Below, piece by piece: positions 1 through 39,611 of a stretch of 64,000 bases of DNA. The position numbers and the translations under genes are program-made. The notes beneath the pieces are model-generated. The model was not told the DNA's origin. It saw only the letters and a program-made list of their open reading frames with translations, and did not search any database. Every line of letters starts with the position of its first letter. Position 1 is the stretch's first letter. The DNA lies in assembly GCA_965153355.1 (NCBI GenBank), contig OZ231127.1, forward strand, positions 55,862,001-55,926,000, in the 5' to 3' direction. Source of the DNA: Flaccisagitta enflata. Taxonomy: Eukaryota > Chaetognatha > Sagittoidea > Aphragmophora.

Positions 1-534
1 TTTTTTCTGTATAACTGCAATTGTTGTCTAAGCACTTTGGATGCGATATAGTTGTCATATTGAACTCTATGAGGTGTGTAATAAGCGATGGCTCGGCTGG
101 GGGTAGAATTAAGGACGACCTCCGTTAGATGGACAACTTTGTCGTATTGCAAACTTGGATGCCGTATCAAAATTCGAAAAAAAACTTTTTTGCATTTCCT
201 GAAGTGAAAAAAAAAACAAGGCTGGATACACGGCTACCTCAGTCGCGTGCGCGTGAGGGGTAGGGAACTGTAAAGACCAGTGGAGCGTTTAGGCTGGAGC
301 AGTAAGGCCGAAACCTTCCATTAACAAAGTGCGGTGACAGACGGACGGACGGGTTTGTTACTAGCCTTATATGTCTTTCAACTAATGAAATTTTGTTGAT
401 ATTTGACGTCCTGACATGAAATAGATTTGGAATTCCGGTGTTCTTGCACAGGTCACTTTTGAATTCGCTACCTGACCATAACAAAAAACAAAAGAGGATG
501 AAAAGAGAGAGAGGAGAGAAAGAGAGAAAAGAGA

Positions 535-617
<83 letters not shown>

Positions 618-1431
618 AGAGAGATAGATAGGTGAGCGAGACAGATAGATAGATATATGGAGGGAAGTGGGGGGAGGGGGGAAAACATACCTCGGTCTGT
701 CAGAAAGTGTGAATAATTGTTGGATTTCCTTGTTACTGGCAGGAAAAAAGAAAGAGCTTCTCTTATAGCCTGCTGAACTGTTATCGCTCGTTGGTCAGGT
801 AAGATTCTCAACTGGCAGAAGCGACTAAATATATCCAAAAGAACCAATATTATGGTCGGTTTCGTTTGAGCGCTAATCGCTGTGCGTTTCTGACGACGCA
901 CTTTCCGGATGTACGACAAATCCATAGCTAAAATTTGACCTTGGGGAAAGAGAGAAAAAAAATAGGAAAAAAATTCAAAAAAAAAATTCAAAAAAATCAA
1001 AAAATCATTTTTTAAGCTCAAAAAATTCAAAAAAATCAAAAAATCATTTTTTAAGCTCATTTTTTCATTTCACCTGGACCGAAACTGACATATTGTCTCG
1101 TTGTATACCGATTTTTTCCTTTTAAAATCTTATATTCTTGTGATCTCTGGGGAGAAAAGAAGGGGGAAAGGTAGATACAATCAGTATTCTGTGCAAAAGT
1201 CCGAAACTGATAACTTTACTTTCTCTCGCTTACCGAAATGTGATATAAGCTGTTTTTGAAGGAGATTATGTCTTCAGCGGTTAAACCTTCAAGATTACTA
1301 TCTTTTTTTATTTCGCTTAATATATTAGACGTGTTGGGGTTGAGGTGTATGTCATCACTTGTATAATATTTTTTAATCAAATGTTTTACAGGGTCTTTAA
1401 GAGAGTTTTTTCTTGTGATGATTTCTTCCAT
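1..1431 (-). CDS. Polinton/Maverick integrase (DDE, retroviral-like), 3' part beyond the window
   Basis: Integrase that would insert the element into host DNA. I read five exons on the minus strand: 1431-1234, 1146-1074, 939-691, 471-366 and 198 to the left edge; phases agree at every junction. Exon 1 has the N-terminal YY...L...I pattern found upstream of the core in Polinton integrases. Exon 3 holds the first catalytic Asp (MDLSYI), the LLDIFSR strand and the second Asp (TDRG). Exon 4 opens with GSEF and carries the catalytic Glu in VERHIR, about 32 residues after the second Asp, close to the D35E spacing of the family. Exon 5 continues with a core-like helix. Introns hold a (GA)n tract and a dispersed GGAC-core element. 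The 366/365 donor is GC rather than GT. An LTR-retrotransposon integrase is less likely, given the neighbouring ATPase and PolB. The C-terminal end is outside the window. Confidence 0.9.
217..352 (+). repeat. Dispersed GGAC-core element, copy 1 (integrase intron 4)
   Basis: It starts with the family head (acaaggctggatacacggc, then the cagtcgcgtg block), has the middle motif ggagcagtaaggcc, and ends in a short GGAC run. It lies inside the last visible intron of the integrase. It lacks the usual tail block (gagttgcgtgtccgcaact), so it is 3'-truncated. Confidence 0.7.
539..613. repeat. (GA)n microsatellite
   Basis: About 75 bp of GA on the plus strand. Read on the integrase strand it is CT, lying in intron 3 (690-472) upstream of the acceptor at 473/472. 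Confidence 0.97.
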
Positions 1432-1495
1432 ATTTCTAGATATAACCTGTATTATTGAATGAAAGAAAGCAAGAAAGAAGGAAAAGAAAATAGAA

Positions 1496-1936
1496 TCATT
1501 TCAGCCGTCTCACTGATGCACATGGGATTGAGTGTGGAGGCAGGCAGAGTTTGCCTTGAAAAGTTTTCAAAAAGTTTTTTTCTGACGCAGTATAGGGTTC
1601 AACGATTGCATCCCTGGCCTGCAAGAATTCAAATATTTTGGACCGATTTAAAGAATAGGCCGCAATCAACTTGTCAAGTGAAATTTTTCCCTTAGGATAA
1701 AAGACGGTATTTTTTTTAAGAGAAAATTGACCATCCGGACTGATGATCTTATTTTTGTTTTTCATTTTTCCTTTTTGAAAAAATTGCAAAATTCTCCGCC
1801 CTTGGGCCTTAAGGTTTGTAAGATATAGAGGATTCAATTTAGTTACAGTTAAAATATTTCTGATTGAATAGTTAATCATTTTTTTTAAAAACATTTCAAT
1901 TCTAATGTTGTTAACTTTTTTTCGTTGTTGTTTACG

Positions 1937-2014
<78 letters not shown>

Positions 2015-2707
2015 TTGTCGTTGTTTTTGTTGTTTCTGTTGTTGTTGTTGTTGTTCTGTTTTGTTTTTGTTGTCGTTATTGTGGCCCTCTTCCTCTGTCT
2101 CCTCGCTATCATCTTCATTATTTGAATTTTGATTTTCTTTGCTACCACCCATTAATATATTTGGATATCTTTTTGCATATTTCGCATCTAGTTCATTTTG
2201 TTTTCTAAGGTTGACATTCTTTAGATATCGTTGAAAACATTCGTTCAAAAGGGAAGATTTAGCTTCTGAATTAAAGTTTGGAGCTTCTATGATTTTAAGA
2301 ATTTCTTTTTTTAGTTTTTGGCTTTCCTCTTGGTTGCAATGGTCATGTTCATGGCTCCCGCTAGCTTTCATTGTCGGTTTCATATTTTCTTCTTCTCCCT
2401 CTTTTTCTTCTCCTTCTTTTTTCTTCTCCTCCTCCTCCTCTTTTTTATTATCTTTTATTTCTTCTTCTGTTTCTTTTTCTATAGTGTTTTTGTCCTGTTG
2501 TTTTTCACCTTCCTTTTCTCTGTTATAAATTGAGTGCAATGCGAGTTGACAAATTCCTAAAAAATCTCTCTCATTTATTAGATAGGAACGTTGGATGTTT
2601 TGTTGTGATATCAATAAGTTTTTAGTGATATTGGCCGATATAATGTTCAATTTTTCCTTTATATTTGAGATAGTGTTGACACTGTTGGTTTGGACGTCAT
2701 TTGACAT
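1496..2707 (-). CDS. Unknown 403-aa protein with long poly-Gln tract
   Basis: Uninterrupted minus-strand ORF starting at an ATG at 2707. I do not recognise the family. The N-terminal 70 residues are Asn/Ile/Ser-rich and likely helical. A highly charged Glu/Lys stretch follows, then an acidic Asp/Glu-Ser patch. A poly-Gln run is encoded by the GTT/TTG repeat at 1935-2010, and the C-terminal 130 residues are basic and hydrophobic. The tract is in frame, so the repeat expansion has been tolerated. The gene sits between the integrase and the 203-aa gene on the same strand, the region where other Polintons carry structural or minor capsid genes; a structural role is only a guess from position. Confidence 0.7.
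1935..2010. repeat. (TTG)n/(CAA)n microsatellite encoding poly-Gln
   Basis: About 25 perfect trinucleotide units, continued by imperfect units to about 2060. It lies in frame inside the 403-aa minus-strand ORF. Confidence 0.95.
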
Positions 2708-2809
2708 AGTTAATCAAGGAATAGATTGAAAAAAAGCATGGCGAATTAGAGCCCTAGTAGGATCAAATAAAAGGAATAAGCATAAGAAAAGAGAAAGAAA
2801 AAAAAACAA

Positions 2810-2936
2810 GGCCGGATACACGGCCACCTCCCCAATCGCGTACAGGTAGGTAAGACCCCTATTTGAGGTCGTATTTGGACAGGAGCAGTGAGGTGTAAAG
2901 TCAAGCAGCACGTGCCTTGATGCTCCTGTATGACGG
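2810..2936 (+). repeat. Dispersed GGAC-core element, copy 2 (intergenic)
   Basis: Head block acaaggccggatacacggcc followed by caatcgcgta and the middle motif acaggagcagtgagg. It fills the space between the start of the 403-aa ORF and the stop of the 203-aa ORF. The GGAC run is missing. Confidence 0.65.
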
Positions 2937-2937
2937 T

Positions 2938-3549
2938 TTAGGCGGAGTTGAAAATTTTATTCTCCGACAGAATATTCGGCAAATGGCTTCTTTCATCTTT
3001 CCCTACATATGCGAGAGTGAATGAAAGTCCTTTCAGAAATCCGTTCCTGTCTGAATTAAGGAGATGGAGGAAGAGCGGAATAGAGGTGAGAAGCAGTTTA
3101 AATGGGCGGTCTTTTAGGAAATCTTTATTTTCTTCTATCGCGATCTGCAGAGAATGCCGTTCCTTTTGACGAAAATCTTTGCTACGCCGCAAAGCCAAAG
3201 GCAGATCCCGGGTTGTATGATTAATGACAATATGGAACCCTGATTTGGTTAGGGTGACAAACAGGAGATGAGCCAATTTCTTTTCGTTGGCGTCGACGAA
3301 AAGAATCAAATCTCTTCCAGGGCCGGATGACAGAAGATCGTCAGGGATTCCGCTTCCGCTTCCGTATGACGCTTCTGGAGCAGGTGAGGTTTCCTTGGAG
3401 TCGTCAGCGGAAATGTCATTGGAAATGTCGTTCCGAATCATCTCTCTCGACTCGTTGAAAAAGAAAGATAGGGAAGTTCTCATGAGCCGGAGAAACGGCG
3501 TTAAAAGAGAAGCGACCAATGAGGTTGTGTAAGAAATTAACCCTGCCAT
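2938..3549 (-). CDS. Unknown 203-aa protein, hydrophobic N-terminus
   Basis: Single-exon minus-strand ORF from an ATG at 3549. The first 32 residues are hydrophobic (Leu/Phe/Ser-rich) and could be a membrane anchor or signal. A Ser/Asp/Gly-rich linker follows to about residue 80. The rest looks globular, with alternating hydrophobic segments and basic residues. I could not find the His-Glu-Cys pattern expected of the adenovirus-type protease seen in many Polintons, so I do not call it that. It lies 111 bp downstream of the capsid-like gene on the same strand. Confidence 0.6.
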   Translation of the reverse strand: MAGLISYTTSLVASLLTPFLRLMRTSLSFFFNESREMIRNDISNDISADDSKETSPAPEASYGSGSGIPDDLLSSGPGRDLILFVDANEKKLAHLLFVTLTKSGFHIVINHTTRDLPLALRRSKDFRQKERHSLQIAIEENKDFLKDRPFKLLLTSIPLFLHLLNSDRNGFLKGLSFTLAYVGKDERSHLPNILSENKIFNSA

Positions 3550-3659
3550 CTAGAAAAAATAGACGGAAATATAAAGGAAATTACGATGACATTACAGTTG
3601 AACTTCGTTATACCAGATCTTTTCATTACAGATAGATATAGCAATCGTTATAGCAGGGT

Positions 3660-7935
<4,276 letters not shown>

Positions 7936-7958
7936 GGCACTGTTCTTTTTTTGTCTAT

Positions 7959-18709
<10,751 letters not shown>

Positions 18710-18811
18710 GTTGATTTTCCTTGATTTTTAAATTTCAGGGAGAAATGAATATCGAGATTTGAAGATCGTTACTGATCGCGACTATATAAAACAAAAAAAA
18801 CATAAAAACGC
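18710..18811. promoter_or_regulatory. Divergent promoter region between ATPase and the 873-aa gene
   Basis: A TATATAAA box on the plus strand (about 18783-18790) would start transcription near 18812, giving an untranslated exon that ends at a GTAGGT donor (18923/18924). The minus-strand ATPase ATG is at 18709. The two start sites are therefore within about 100 bp. Inferred from sequence only. Confidence 0.55.
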
Positions 18812-24242
<5,431 letters not shown>

Positions 24243-24451
24243 ATGTACTAACTGAAACTTTAAAATGAGAAATTCAATCGTGAATATGTAATTTCGAATA
24301 TGAAAAAATGAAAAAAAAAACATATGTATATAATTTCAATGCGTAACTCTCTTAATTTAGTTATCTCTGCTTTTCATTAAATTATATTAGTATAGATAAA
24401 TCATTATTTTTATGCTCGTAATCCAAAAATCTAGGTAAAACAATAAACTAC

Positions 24452-33041
<8,590 letters not shown>

Positions 33042-33074
33042 ATGTTTTTTTTCTTTTAGTATCTTTTTAAAAAA

Positions 33075-34901
33075 ATGGAAACGCAACATCTGCCAGAACA
33101 AGCAACTCCAGGATTCTATGAATTTCCAATTGATCATGAAGAAACATTTTCAGTTCGTCTTCTTTATGATAGATGGGCCAGCTTCTATCATAAAAATGAA
33201 CATGTGGGATTCAACTTATTCAAAATTGATGAAAAAAAGTGTTCAAAAGATTGGCAGATAAAGGGTTTCAAAAGTAATGAGGTAATTTCATTGATCCCTA
33301 ATAATTGATAAAAAAACAACATTCTTAACTTATATACATTTTGAAGATATTTTGTGTTTACTTACTTGGTCTGTTTCTATAACTTATATACATTTTGAAG
33401 ATATTTTGTGTTTACCTAGGGATATCTTACTTGGTCTGTTTCTATTGTGGAATTGATGGGCTTGATTAATGCTCAAGCTTTTTCAATACTGATGCATCTT
33501 TGTAATTCAATTCAATTTATATTGGATTCTACAAAAACACCCGATGCAGAAATATCACCAGAAACTAGAAAAAAACTGGAGGTAAGATTTTTTTTCTTTA
33601 TTATTTTTATTATCATTATTATATTATTATTATTTATTATTATTAAATTATCAATAATTATTCTTTTTTAAGGAATTTTGCTTTGAAGCTATCCATATCC
33701 CCAATACTTGTTATGCGGCCAAATTATCTCATTCGAATCCTACAGTTTTGAGATCAGGTATTTAAAATACAAAATAACCTAATTTATTAATTAATTGGTT
33801 ATCTATACTTTATTTACACACAAGAACTTAAAAACTAACATAACATATTTTTTAGGAGATATTGTTCCGGGAGGATATTTCATTACTCTTAAAAAAATCA
33901 TCCGGCCAACAAAACAAGATGACTCAATAAACTTTATTCCTACTTATGTAAGTAAATATTTTTTTTCAAAAGTTTTTCATTTTCAATATAACAAGTTCAA
34001 TATATATAAGAAATTAAAAACATTTTTTTTTACATTTAGTTGGATAATGTCGCAACTGGATCTGGCTTGTATCTTGGACTGAATTCATTTGCACGTTTAT
34101 ATAGAGCATTTTTTCTTGAGGGTAGGTACAACAATGAAATATTACAGCATAATACTATATAAAATATATTATATTTATATAACTTATATTTTTTCATTAT
34201 TCAGCTTCATTGCATCGAGAAGGATACCGCGATGCTTTAGCTTTACATGCGGAATCTCAATTTTCTGACGATGAAGACAATTGTGATCAAAGCGAGACGG
34301 AAGAAGACCCATGGGCTTTTTCAGAGAAATCAAAAAATATTCCAACTTCAACACTAAACAACACAAATAATGAGGATTATAATAGAGTATGTTTATTCCT
34401 AGAGTGATCCTTAATCGCGATTGTCTGGTCTATACTGAACCGTTTCGGCGATTCTTACCAACATGATTTGAACTTCTAGGAAAACGTTTTCAAGTTGTAC
34501 GTTATCGAGCACCTTAACAAACACAAAATCTCCTGCGATAAAGACAGATGCAAAACTTGCGATATAGGTACTGAGCATTTTTTACTCCTGCCCAACCGCC
34601 TACAACTTTCTCCTTGCTGTGACAGTCTCAAGAAAACCAGCTCGCTTTTCCCTTCTCCGCCTTTTTTTCTCAATCAGATATCTCAGAATGGGAGAAAATG
34701 GATTCAAAAATGCGAGGAGGCATGCTGGACCGAATGTACTCCAATCTAAGCGCAAATGAAATCTTTACTAAGTTAGGATGGAAAGTCTCTACCGCCAAAC
34801 CTTCCGGAGCTAAAAATACTCATGTGTCTGTTGATGGGAAACTGCCAATGGCTTTACGTTTACTCGAAAAGAGTAAAAAAAGAAAACTGGAGGAACATTA
34901 A
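33075..34901 (+). CDS. Unknown 373-aa protein, eight exons
   Basis: Coding exons 33075-33281, 33420-33581, 33673-33757, 33856-33947, 34040-34121, 34205-34386, 34480-34567 and 34678-34901 sum to 1122 nt, 374 codons, with GT-AG introns of 60-140 bp. Unlike the polymerase introns these carry no CT tracts. The first 190 residues look globular and aromatic-rich (YDRWASFYH, GYLTWS). An acidic Ser/Asp/Glu linker follows in exon 6, then a Cys pair region (CDKDRCKTC) in exon 7, and a Lys-rich C-terminus that could be a nuclear signal. The ATG follows the PolB stop by 33 bp. Not recognised. Position in the replication half of the element is the only hint of function. Confidence 0.8.
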
Positions 34902-35182
34902 GATACAAAACACGTTAAAAAACACGATCTATAATTTTTCGTATCGCTTTTAGCGTCTTTTCATGGATTTTTCCTAACGTAACTATCCCCGCTTTTTTGC
35001 TCATCTGTGTCAAGCCTAGAACCCGTATGATTTAATTAAACCAAATCGATTGTTAACAACAAATATCTTCATAATCTCTGAATCTCTGCTTTTTGCTTTG
35101 TTCGCCTTTCTATAACTCGACTGCAGTCTATCACTCTAACCGCTTTTTCCTATCCAACCTACTCAGATTATAATACATTAAA
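34902..35182. other. Intergenic, no gene seen
   Basis: AT-rich spacer between the 373-aa gene and the glycoprotein-like gene. No feature supported. Confidence 0.5.
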
Positions 35183-35189
35183 GTGGCAA

Positions 35190-35357
35190 ACATTCAGCGC
35201 GGTCATTCGGCGGTCATTCGGCGGTCATTCGGCGGTCATTCGGCGGTCATGGCGCTCCTCCTCTTCCTCCTCCTCTTCATTCGGCGGTCATTCGCTCCAG
35301 TCATTCGGCGGTCATTTGGCGGTCATTCGGCGGTCATTCGGCAGTCATTCGGCGGTC
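35190..35357. repeat. GGCGGTCATTC minisatellite with duplicated signal-peptide segment
   Basis: Eleven-base units (ggcggtcattc) flank two copies of the segment starting ATGGCGCTCCTCCTCTTC, at 35249 and 35358. The first copy reads back into the repeat and lacks the rest of the gene; the second is the start of the membrane protein. Confidence 0.85.
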
Positions 35358-38300
35358 ATGGCGCTCCTCCTCTTCCTCCTCCTCTTCACCGGCGTCTCCG
35401 CTCCACCAACGGTCCGCTACGACCACGCCCGCTTCCTCAGCTTTTGTAAGCTGGAGGTCGTAATTGATTGCCAGTAAGTGTTTTAAACATAGGACAGTGA
35501 AAAGCTGTCACTGTTCAATCAGCTGTTCATTCCATCTGTTCACTAGCACTGCTCACTCAATGCGAGCGAGAGTGAATGAGCGAGAGAGAGAATGAGCGAG
35601 AGAGAGTGAGTGAGAGAGAGTAAATGAGAGAGAGTGAGAGCGAGTGAGAGCGAGAGACCAACGAATCAATCCAACTGAAAAAGTGCTTCATAGAATAACA
35701 TGAACAATGTTCGCGATTTGACAGCATTTTAACATGGAAAAAGAATAAAAGCAGTTTCTCTGGATAGTGCTACTTCATTCCCCAGCTTGCGCTTCAAAAA
35801 ATCTGGAGTTCGAGGCTATGTCAAGGCATTACAATTCTTCAACTTTTTTTAATTTTAGATACACGGAAATGAAGTCGTTGCGCTTGTGCAACCGTTTGGA
35901 GGATGAACGTAATTGCTCTTTTGCTCATCTTTATAGAACTTGTAGCAATAGCATAAATAGCAAAACCAGCGGTACATGGGAGAGCATCATGAAGCATTGC
36001 CTGATACACTTTTTTAAAAGTATAACTTTTTTCTTCTGACACATTCTTCGAAATTTATGTTTTTTGACTTATCCTCAGACATGGCAGATAGATGGGCTTC
36101 GTAGACTTATCCTCTGTACCTATTCTCTGACAATATTTTAATTCAATTTTTTTTCATTCTTTCCACTCCTCCAGCTTGTGTTAATGACGCGTGGCGCTCC
36201 TGGTTGGAGGTGCAGGAGGCTTCCTCTTCCTCATCTTCCTCACTCCATCCTTCTCCTTCAATCACGCCTCCAACAACCTCTTCTTCTTCCCTCTACCACT
36301 CCGCTTCCTCATCATCTTCCTCTCTATCATTTCAACCGCCTCTCTCACTCTCTCCGTCAACTTCTCTCTCCTCTTCATCCTCAACGTCTTCCTCTCTGTC
36401 GTCTCAATCAACTCTCTCACTCTCTCCGTCAACCTCTCTCTCCTCTTCCGTTTCACTCCTTCCATCTTCTACACCGCCGCCGTCATCACCGCCTCACCAA
36501 CCCACGAAACCGCTCCCACGCCTAAACCCGCCACCAACTCCTCGTCGTCGACCTCTCCTTCCTTCACTTCTTGCTCCTTTTCTTCCCTCTCAACTTCCTC
36601 CTCTTCCTTCTCAACTTTCTCCTAAAGCTCTTACTCCGGCCGCCATAAAACTTTTGAAAGCTTGGCTTTCTCAAGCTTTGGCGGCCGCCCTCAACTCTCC
36701 ATCCTCTCCTTCTACTTCTACTCTCACCTCTCCGTCTCCCTCTCTCATCTCATCTTCATCTTCATCTTCATCTTCCTCGTCATCCTTCCCATCGGCGTCA
36801 TTCTCATTATCGGTTAGGCACCCTCAACTCAATCACCCTCAACTCAATCACCCTCAACTCAATCACCCTCAACTCAATCACCCTCAACTCAATCACCCTC
36901 AACTCAATCACCCTCAACTCAATCACCCGATCTCGACTCAATCTCAACTCGATCTCGACTCAATCTTAACTCAATCTCAACTCGACTAGACTCAATCTCG
37001 ATTCAATCTCGATTCAATTTCGATTCAATCATGATTCAATCTCGATTCAATCTCGATTCAATCTCGATTCAATCTCGATTCAATCTCGATTCAATCTCGA
37101 TTCAATCTCGACTCAATCTCGACTCAATCTCGACTCAATCTCGACTCAATCTCGACTCAATCTCGACTCAATCTCGACTCAATCTCGACTCAATCTCGAC
37201 TCAATCTCGACTCAATCTCGACTCAATCTCGACTCAATCTCGACTCAATCTCGACTCAATCTCGACTCAATCTCGTCTTTATCCAAACTTAACTCTATCT
37301 TAACTCCAATCAATTTCAGATCAACGAACGGCCGTCGGACGAAATCATCAGATACAAACAGACAGAAAACGGCCACAACGGACATCAATCAACGGCCATC
37401 AATCGAACTGCGGACGTCAAACAGACAGCGGACATTCTCTCGGACATTCTCTCGTCAGACGGTCTCTCGGACATTCTCTCGTCGGACGTTCTCTCGGACA
37501 TTCTCGTCGGACATTCTCGTCGGACATTCTCATCGGACCTTCTCTCGGACATTCTCTCGTCAGACATCGGTCATTCTCTTGTCGGACATTCTCTCGGCGG
37601 ACATTCTCTCGTACAAACAATTGTCGGCCAATCCACAGACAGCAAACAAACAGACAGCAGACAAACGGAAATATCTTCTACGATCGCCAGACAATCCACA
37701 GACGGCAGACAAACGGCAGACATTAATTCTACAGTCGTCAGACAATCCACAGACGGCAAACAAACAGCAGACATAAAATCTACAGTCGTCAGACAATCCA
37801 CAGACGGCAGACAAACAGCAGACATAAAATCTACGGTCGTCAATCAATCCACAGACGGCAGACAAACAGCAGACATACAAACTACGGGCGTCAATCAATC
37901 TACAGACGACAAACAATCCACGGTCGTCAATCAGTCTACAGACGGCAAACAATCAGCAAACATACAATCTACTACGGACAACAGACAATCAGCAAACATT
38001 CATTCAACAACTGCAGACGGCAAACAAACGGCTGACGGCGAACAAACGGATAACGGCGAGCAAACGGATGAAAAATTCGATCAGACGGTCGATCCGAATC
38101 AAGAAATTATTTTGTAAGTCAAATTTGATATAACTACACCCACTAAAACTACTGAGGTTACTACAAGGCAGACTGCATCCTCTAAAACACAAACTACATC
38201 CCACTGAAACTACTGAGGTTACTACTATTACTAATAGTCAAAATACTTTTTCTTTACTACAGATTAAGTGTCTTTGGAACCCTCACGACGGTTCTGGTGG

Positions 38301-39499
38301 TCGGAGGCGTCATCGTCGGCGTCATCTTCTTCAAGAAGAGAAGGGAGGGGCGTCGCCAAGCCATGCCCGTCACGCCGGTCTCTATGAACACAGTAAGTTT
38401 CTTGTAAAATCACTAAAGACATTATGACAGTTACCACCACCAACTTCACTTTCAAAGGAGAAATAACCTCTAGCAACTTTTTTACTGTCATAACAGCTAT
38501 CTTCCCAACAAACTCAAAACACGCACGCACCACACATATTCGGGTCGTCAGATAACGAGGAGGAGGAGGAGGAGGAGAGGGAGAGGGCGCGCCAGACGTT
38601 GGAGGATGAAGCAGTAGCGGAAGAAGAAATGGAAGTGGATGAAAGAGAGGAAGAAGAGGGAAGAGAAACAGAAAGGTCGGAGGTGCAGAGAGTATTTTGG
38701 CGTCTGAGGGATATTGAATTGGAGATGAGAGAGTGTAGGAGAGAAAGGGAATTGCAAGAGAGGAAAAGAAAGATGTTACAGAGGAGTAAGAATCAGTTGA
38801 TGAGGGGGATGACATATCGGAGAAGTATGGGTCGTGGGAGAGGAGAGGAGAGGAGAGGAGATGTAGACGGCTCAACAAACAACACTACCGTTTAATTCTA
38901 CAAGCACTTTCGCACACATAACCACAATCACACCACATATGCAGCCACAACACTCTCCATTGCACGCGCATGCACCCAACACAAACCCTATTAACATCTC
39001 ATATCTTTCAACCGAGATATGAACTTCAAAGCCTAAATGAGAACAAGGTATACATAATTGTTTGGTTTTTCACATAACGGGAATGTTTGCTTATTTTATT
39101 TTATAGACATAGCAACATATACTTTTAGCTAGTTTTCAGTTATTCTGCGTCTTTGGAACAACATTGCATCATCCCGCATTTCTGATTTTTTTCTTCACCC
39201 TTTTTTCCCTCTATCGCCTCTTATTCCAGACAGACGTAAATACGCCTCCACGCACTCCTCCACTTCGAATGAGGAGGAGGCCGTCGTTTGCGGCCCCGCC
39301 AGAACCGGAGACCCTCTCTCCAGCGACGACAACAACAGCGGCGAAAGCGGAGGCGAAAGCGGAGGCGAAAGCGGCTCCACTCCCTTCATTAGAGGGGTGG
39401 CGGCGTGGTCCAAGACTTCCCGTCATTAACTCTTCCTGTTCCTCTTCTTCTTCCTCTTCCATCGACGAAGACAGCGACGATAAATTAAAAAAAAAATAA
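35358..39499 (+). CDS. Type I membrane glycoprotein-like protein with mucin-like stalk (candidate envelope/attachment protein)
   Basis: Exons 35358-35473, 35859-36019, 36175-36812, 37320-38113, 38263-38392 and 39230-39499 sum to 2109 nt, 703 codons. Residues 1-15 are a signal peptide (Leu-rich, Ala-Pro cleavage zone). Then comes a small Cys-rich ectodomain (about 8 Cys over exons 1-3 start), a 200-residue Ser/Thr/Pro-rich mucin-like region, and about 265 residues of Asp/Ser/Thr/Gln repeats (STDGRQTAD-type). One 22-24-residue transmembrane segment follows (VFGTLTTVLVVGGVIVGVIFF), with a basic stop-transfer KKRR and a cytoplasmic tail rich in Pro, Ala and Ser. This is the architecture of mucin-like surface proteins. 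An envelope role in the element is inferred; no fusion peptide or heptad region is evident. A host-derived receptor is the alternative. Confidence 0.78.
36813..37319. repeat. Minisatellite intron: 14-mer and 11/12-mer arrays
   Basis: Intron between exons 3 and 4 of the membrane-protein gene. About 8 units of ccctcaactcaatca, then about 28 units of aatctcgattc/aatctcgactc, ending in ccaatcaatttcag. The arrays happen to be open in several frames. Confidence 0.9.
38476..38895 (+). other. Possible alternative last exon of the membrane protein (acidic coiled coil)
   Basis: An open frame to a TAA at 38895 encodes a Glu/Arg-rich coiled coil. It joins exon 5 in phase only if the acceptor is the weak cctctag at 38474-38475; the better-looking ataacag at 38497-38498 gives an early stop. 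The 39230 exon fits exon 5 directly, so this is a candidate alternative cytoplasmic tail. Confidence 0.45.
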
Positions 39500-39611
39500 A
39501 AAAAAATAAATGTTTATCCAAAAGGATATGATTTTTTTTACCTTGAACGGTATTTTTTATTCTTTTACCTTGTACGGTATTTAACCCCTTAATCTCTTAA
39601 TTATATAAATC

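Noticed and set aside
1-1431. Integrase as part of an LTR retrotransposon
   Set aside because: No reverse transcriptase or RNase H lies upstream on that strand. Capsid-like and ATPase genes follow instead, and the N-terminal pattern fits Polinton integrases.
2938-3549. Adenovirus-type maturation protease
   Set aside because: Expected by position in Polintons, but I could not see the His, Glu/Asp and Cys catalytic pattern.
35767-36039. 90-aa ORF starting at 35767 as a separate gene
   Set aside because: Its 3' part is exon 2 of the membrane protein, entered at the acceptor 35857-35858 in phase. The upstream part reads intron.
36813-37319. Regular repeats that could be mistaken for a CRISPR array
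   Set aside because: Units of 11-15 bp are contiguous with no unique spacers, and the region is a eukaryotic intron with matching splice phases.
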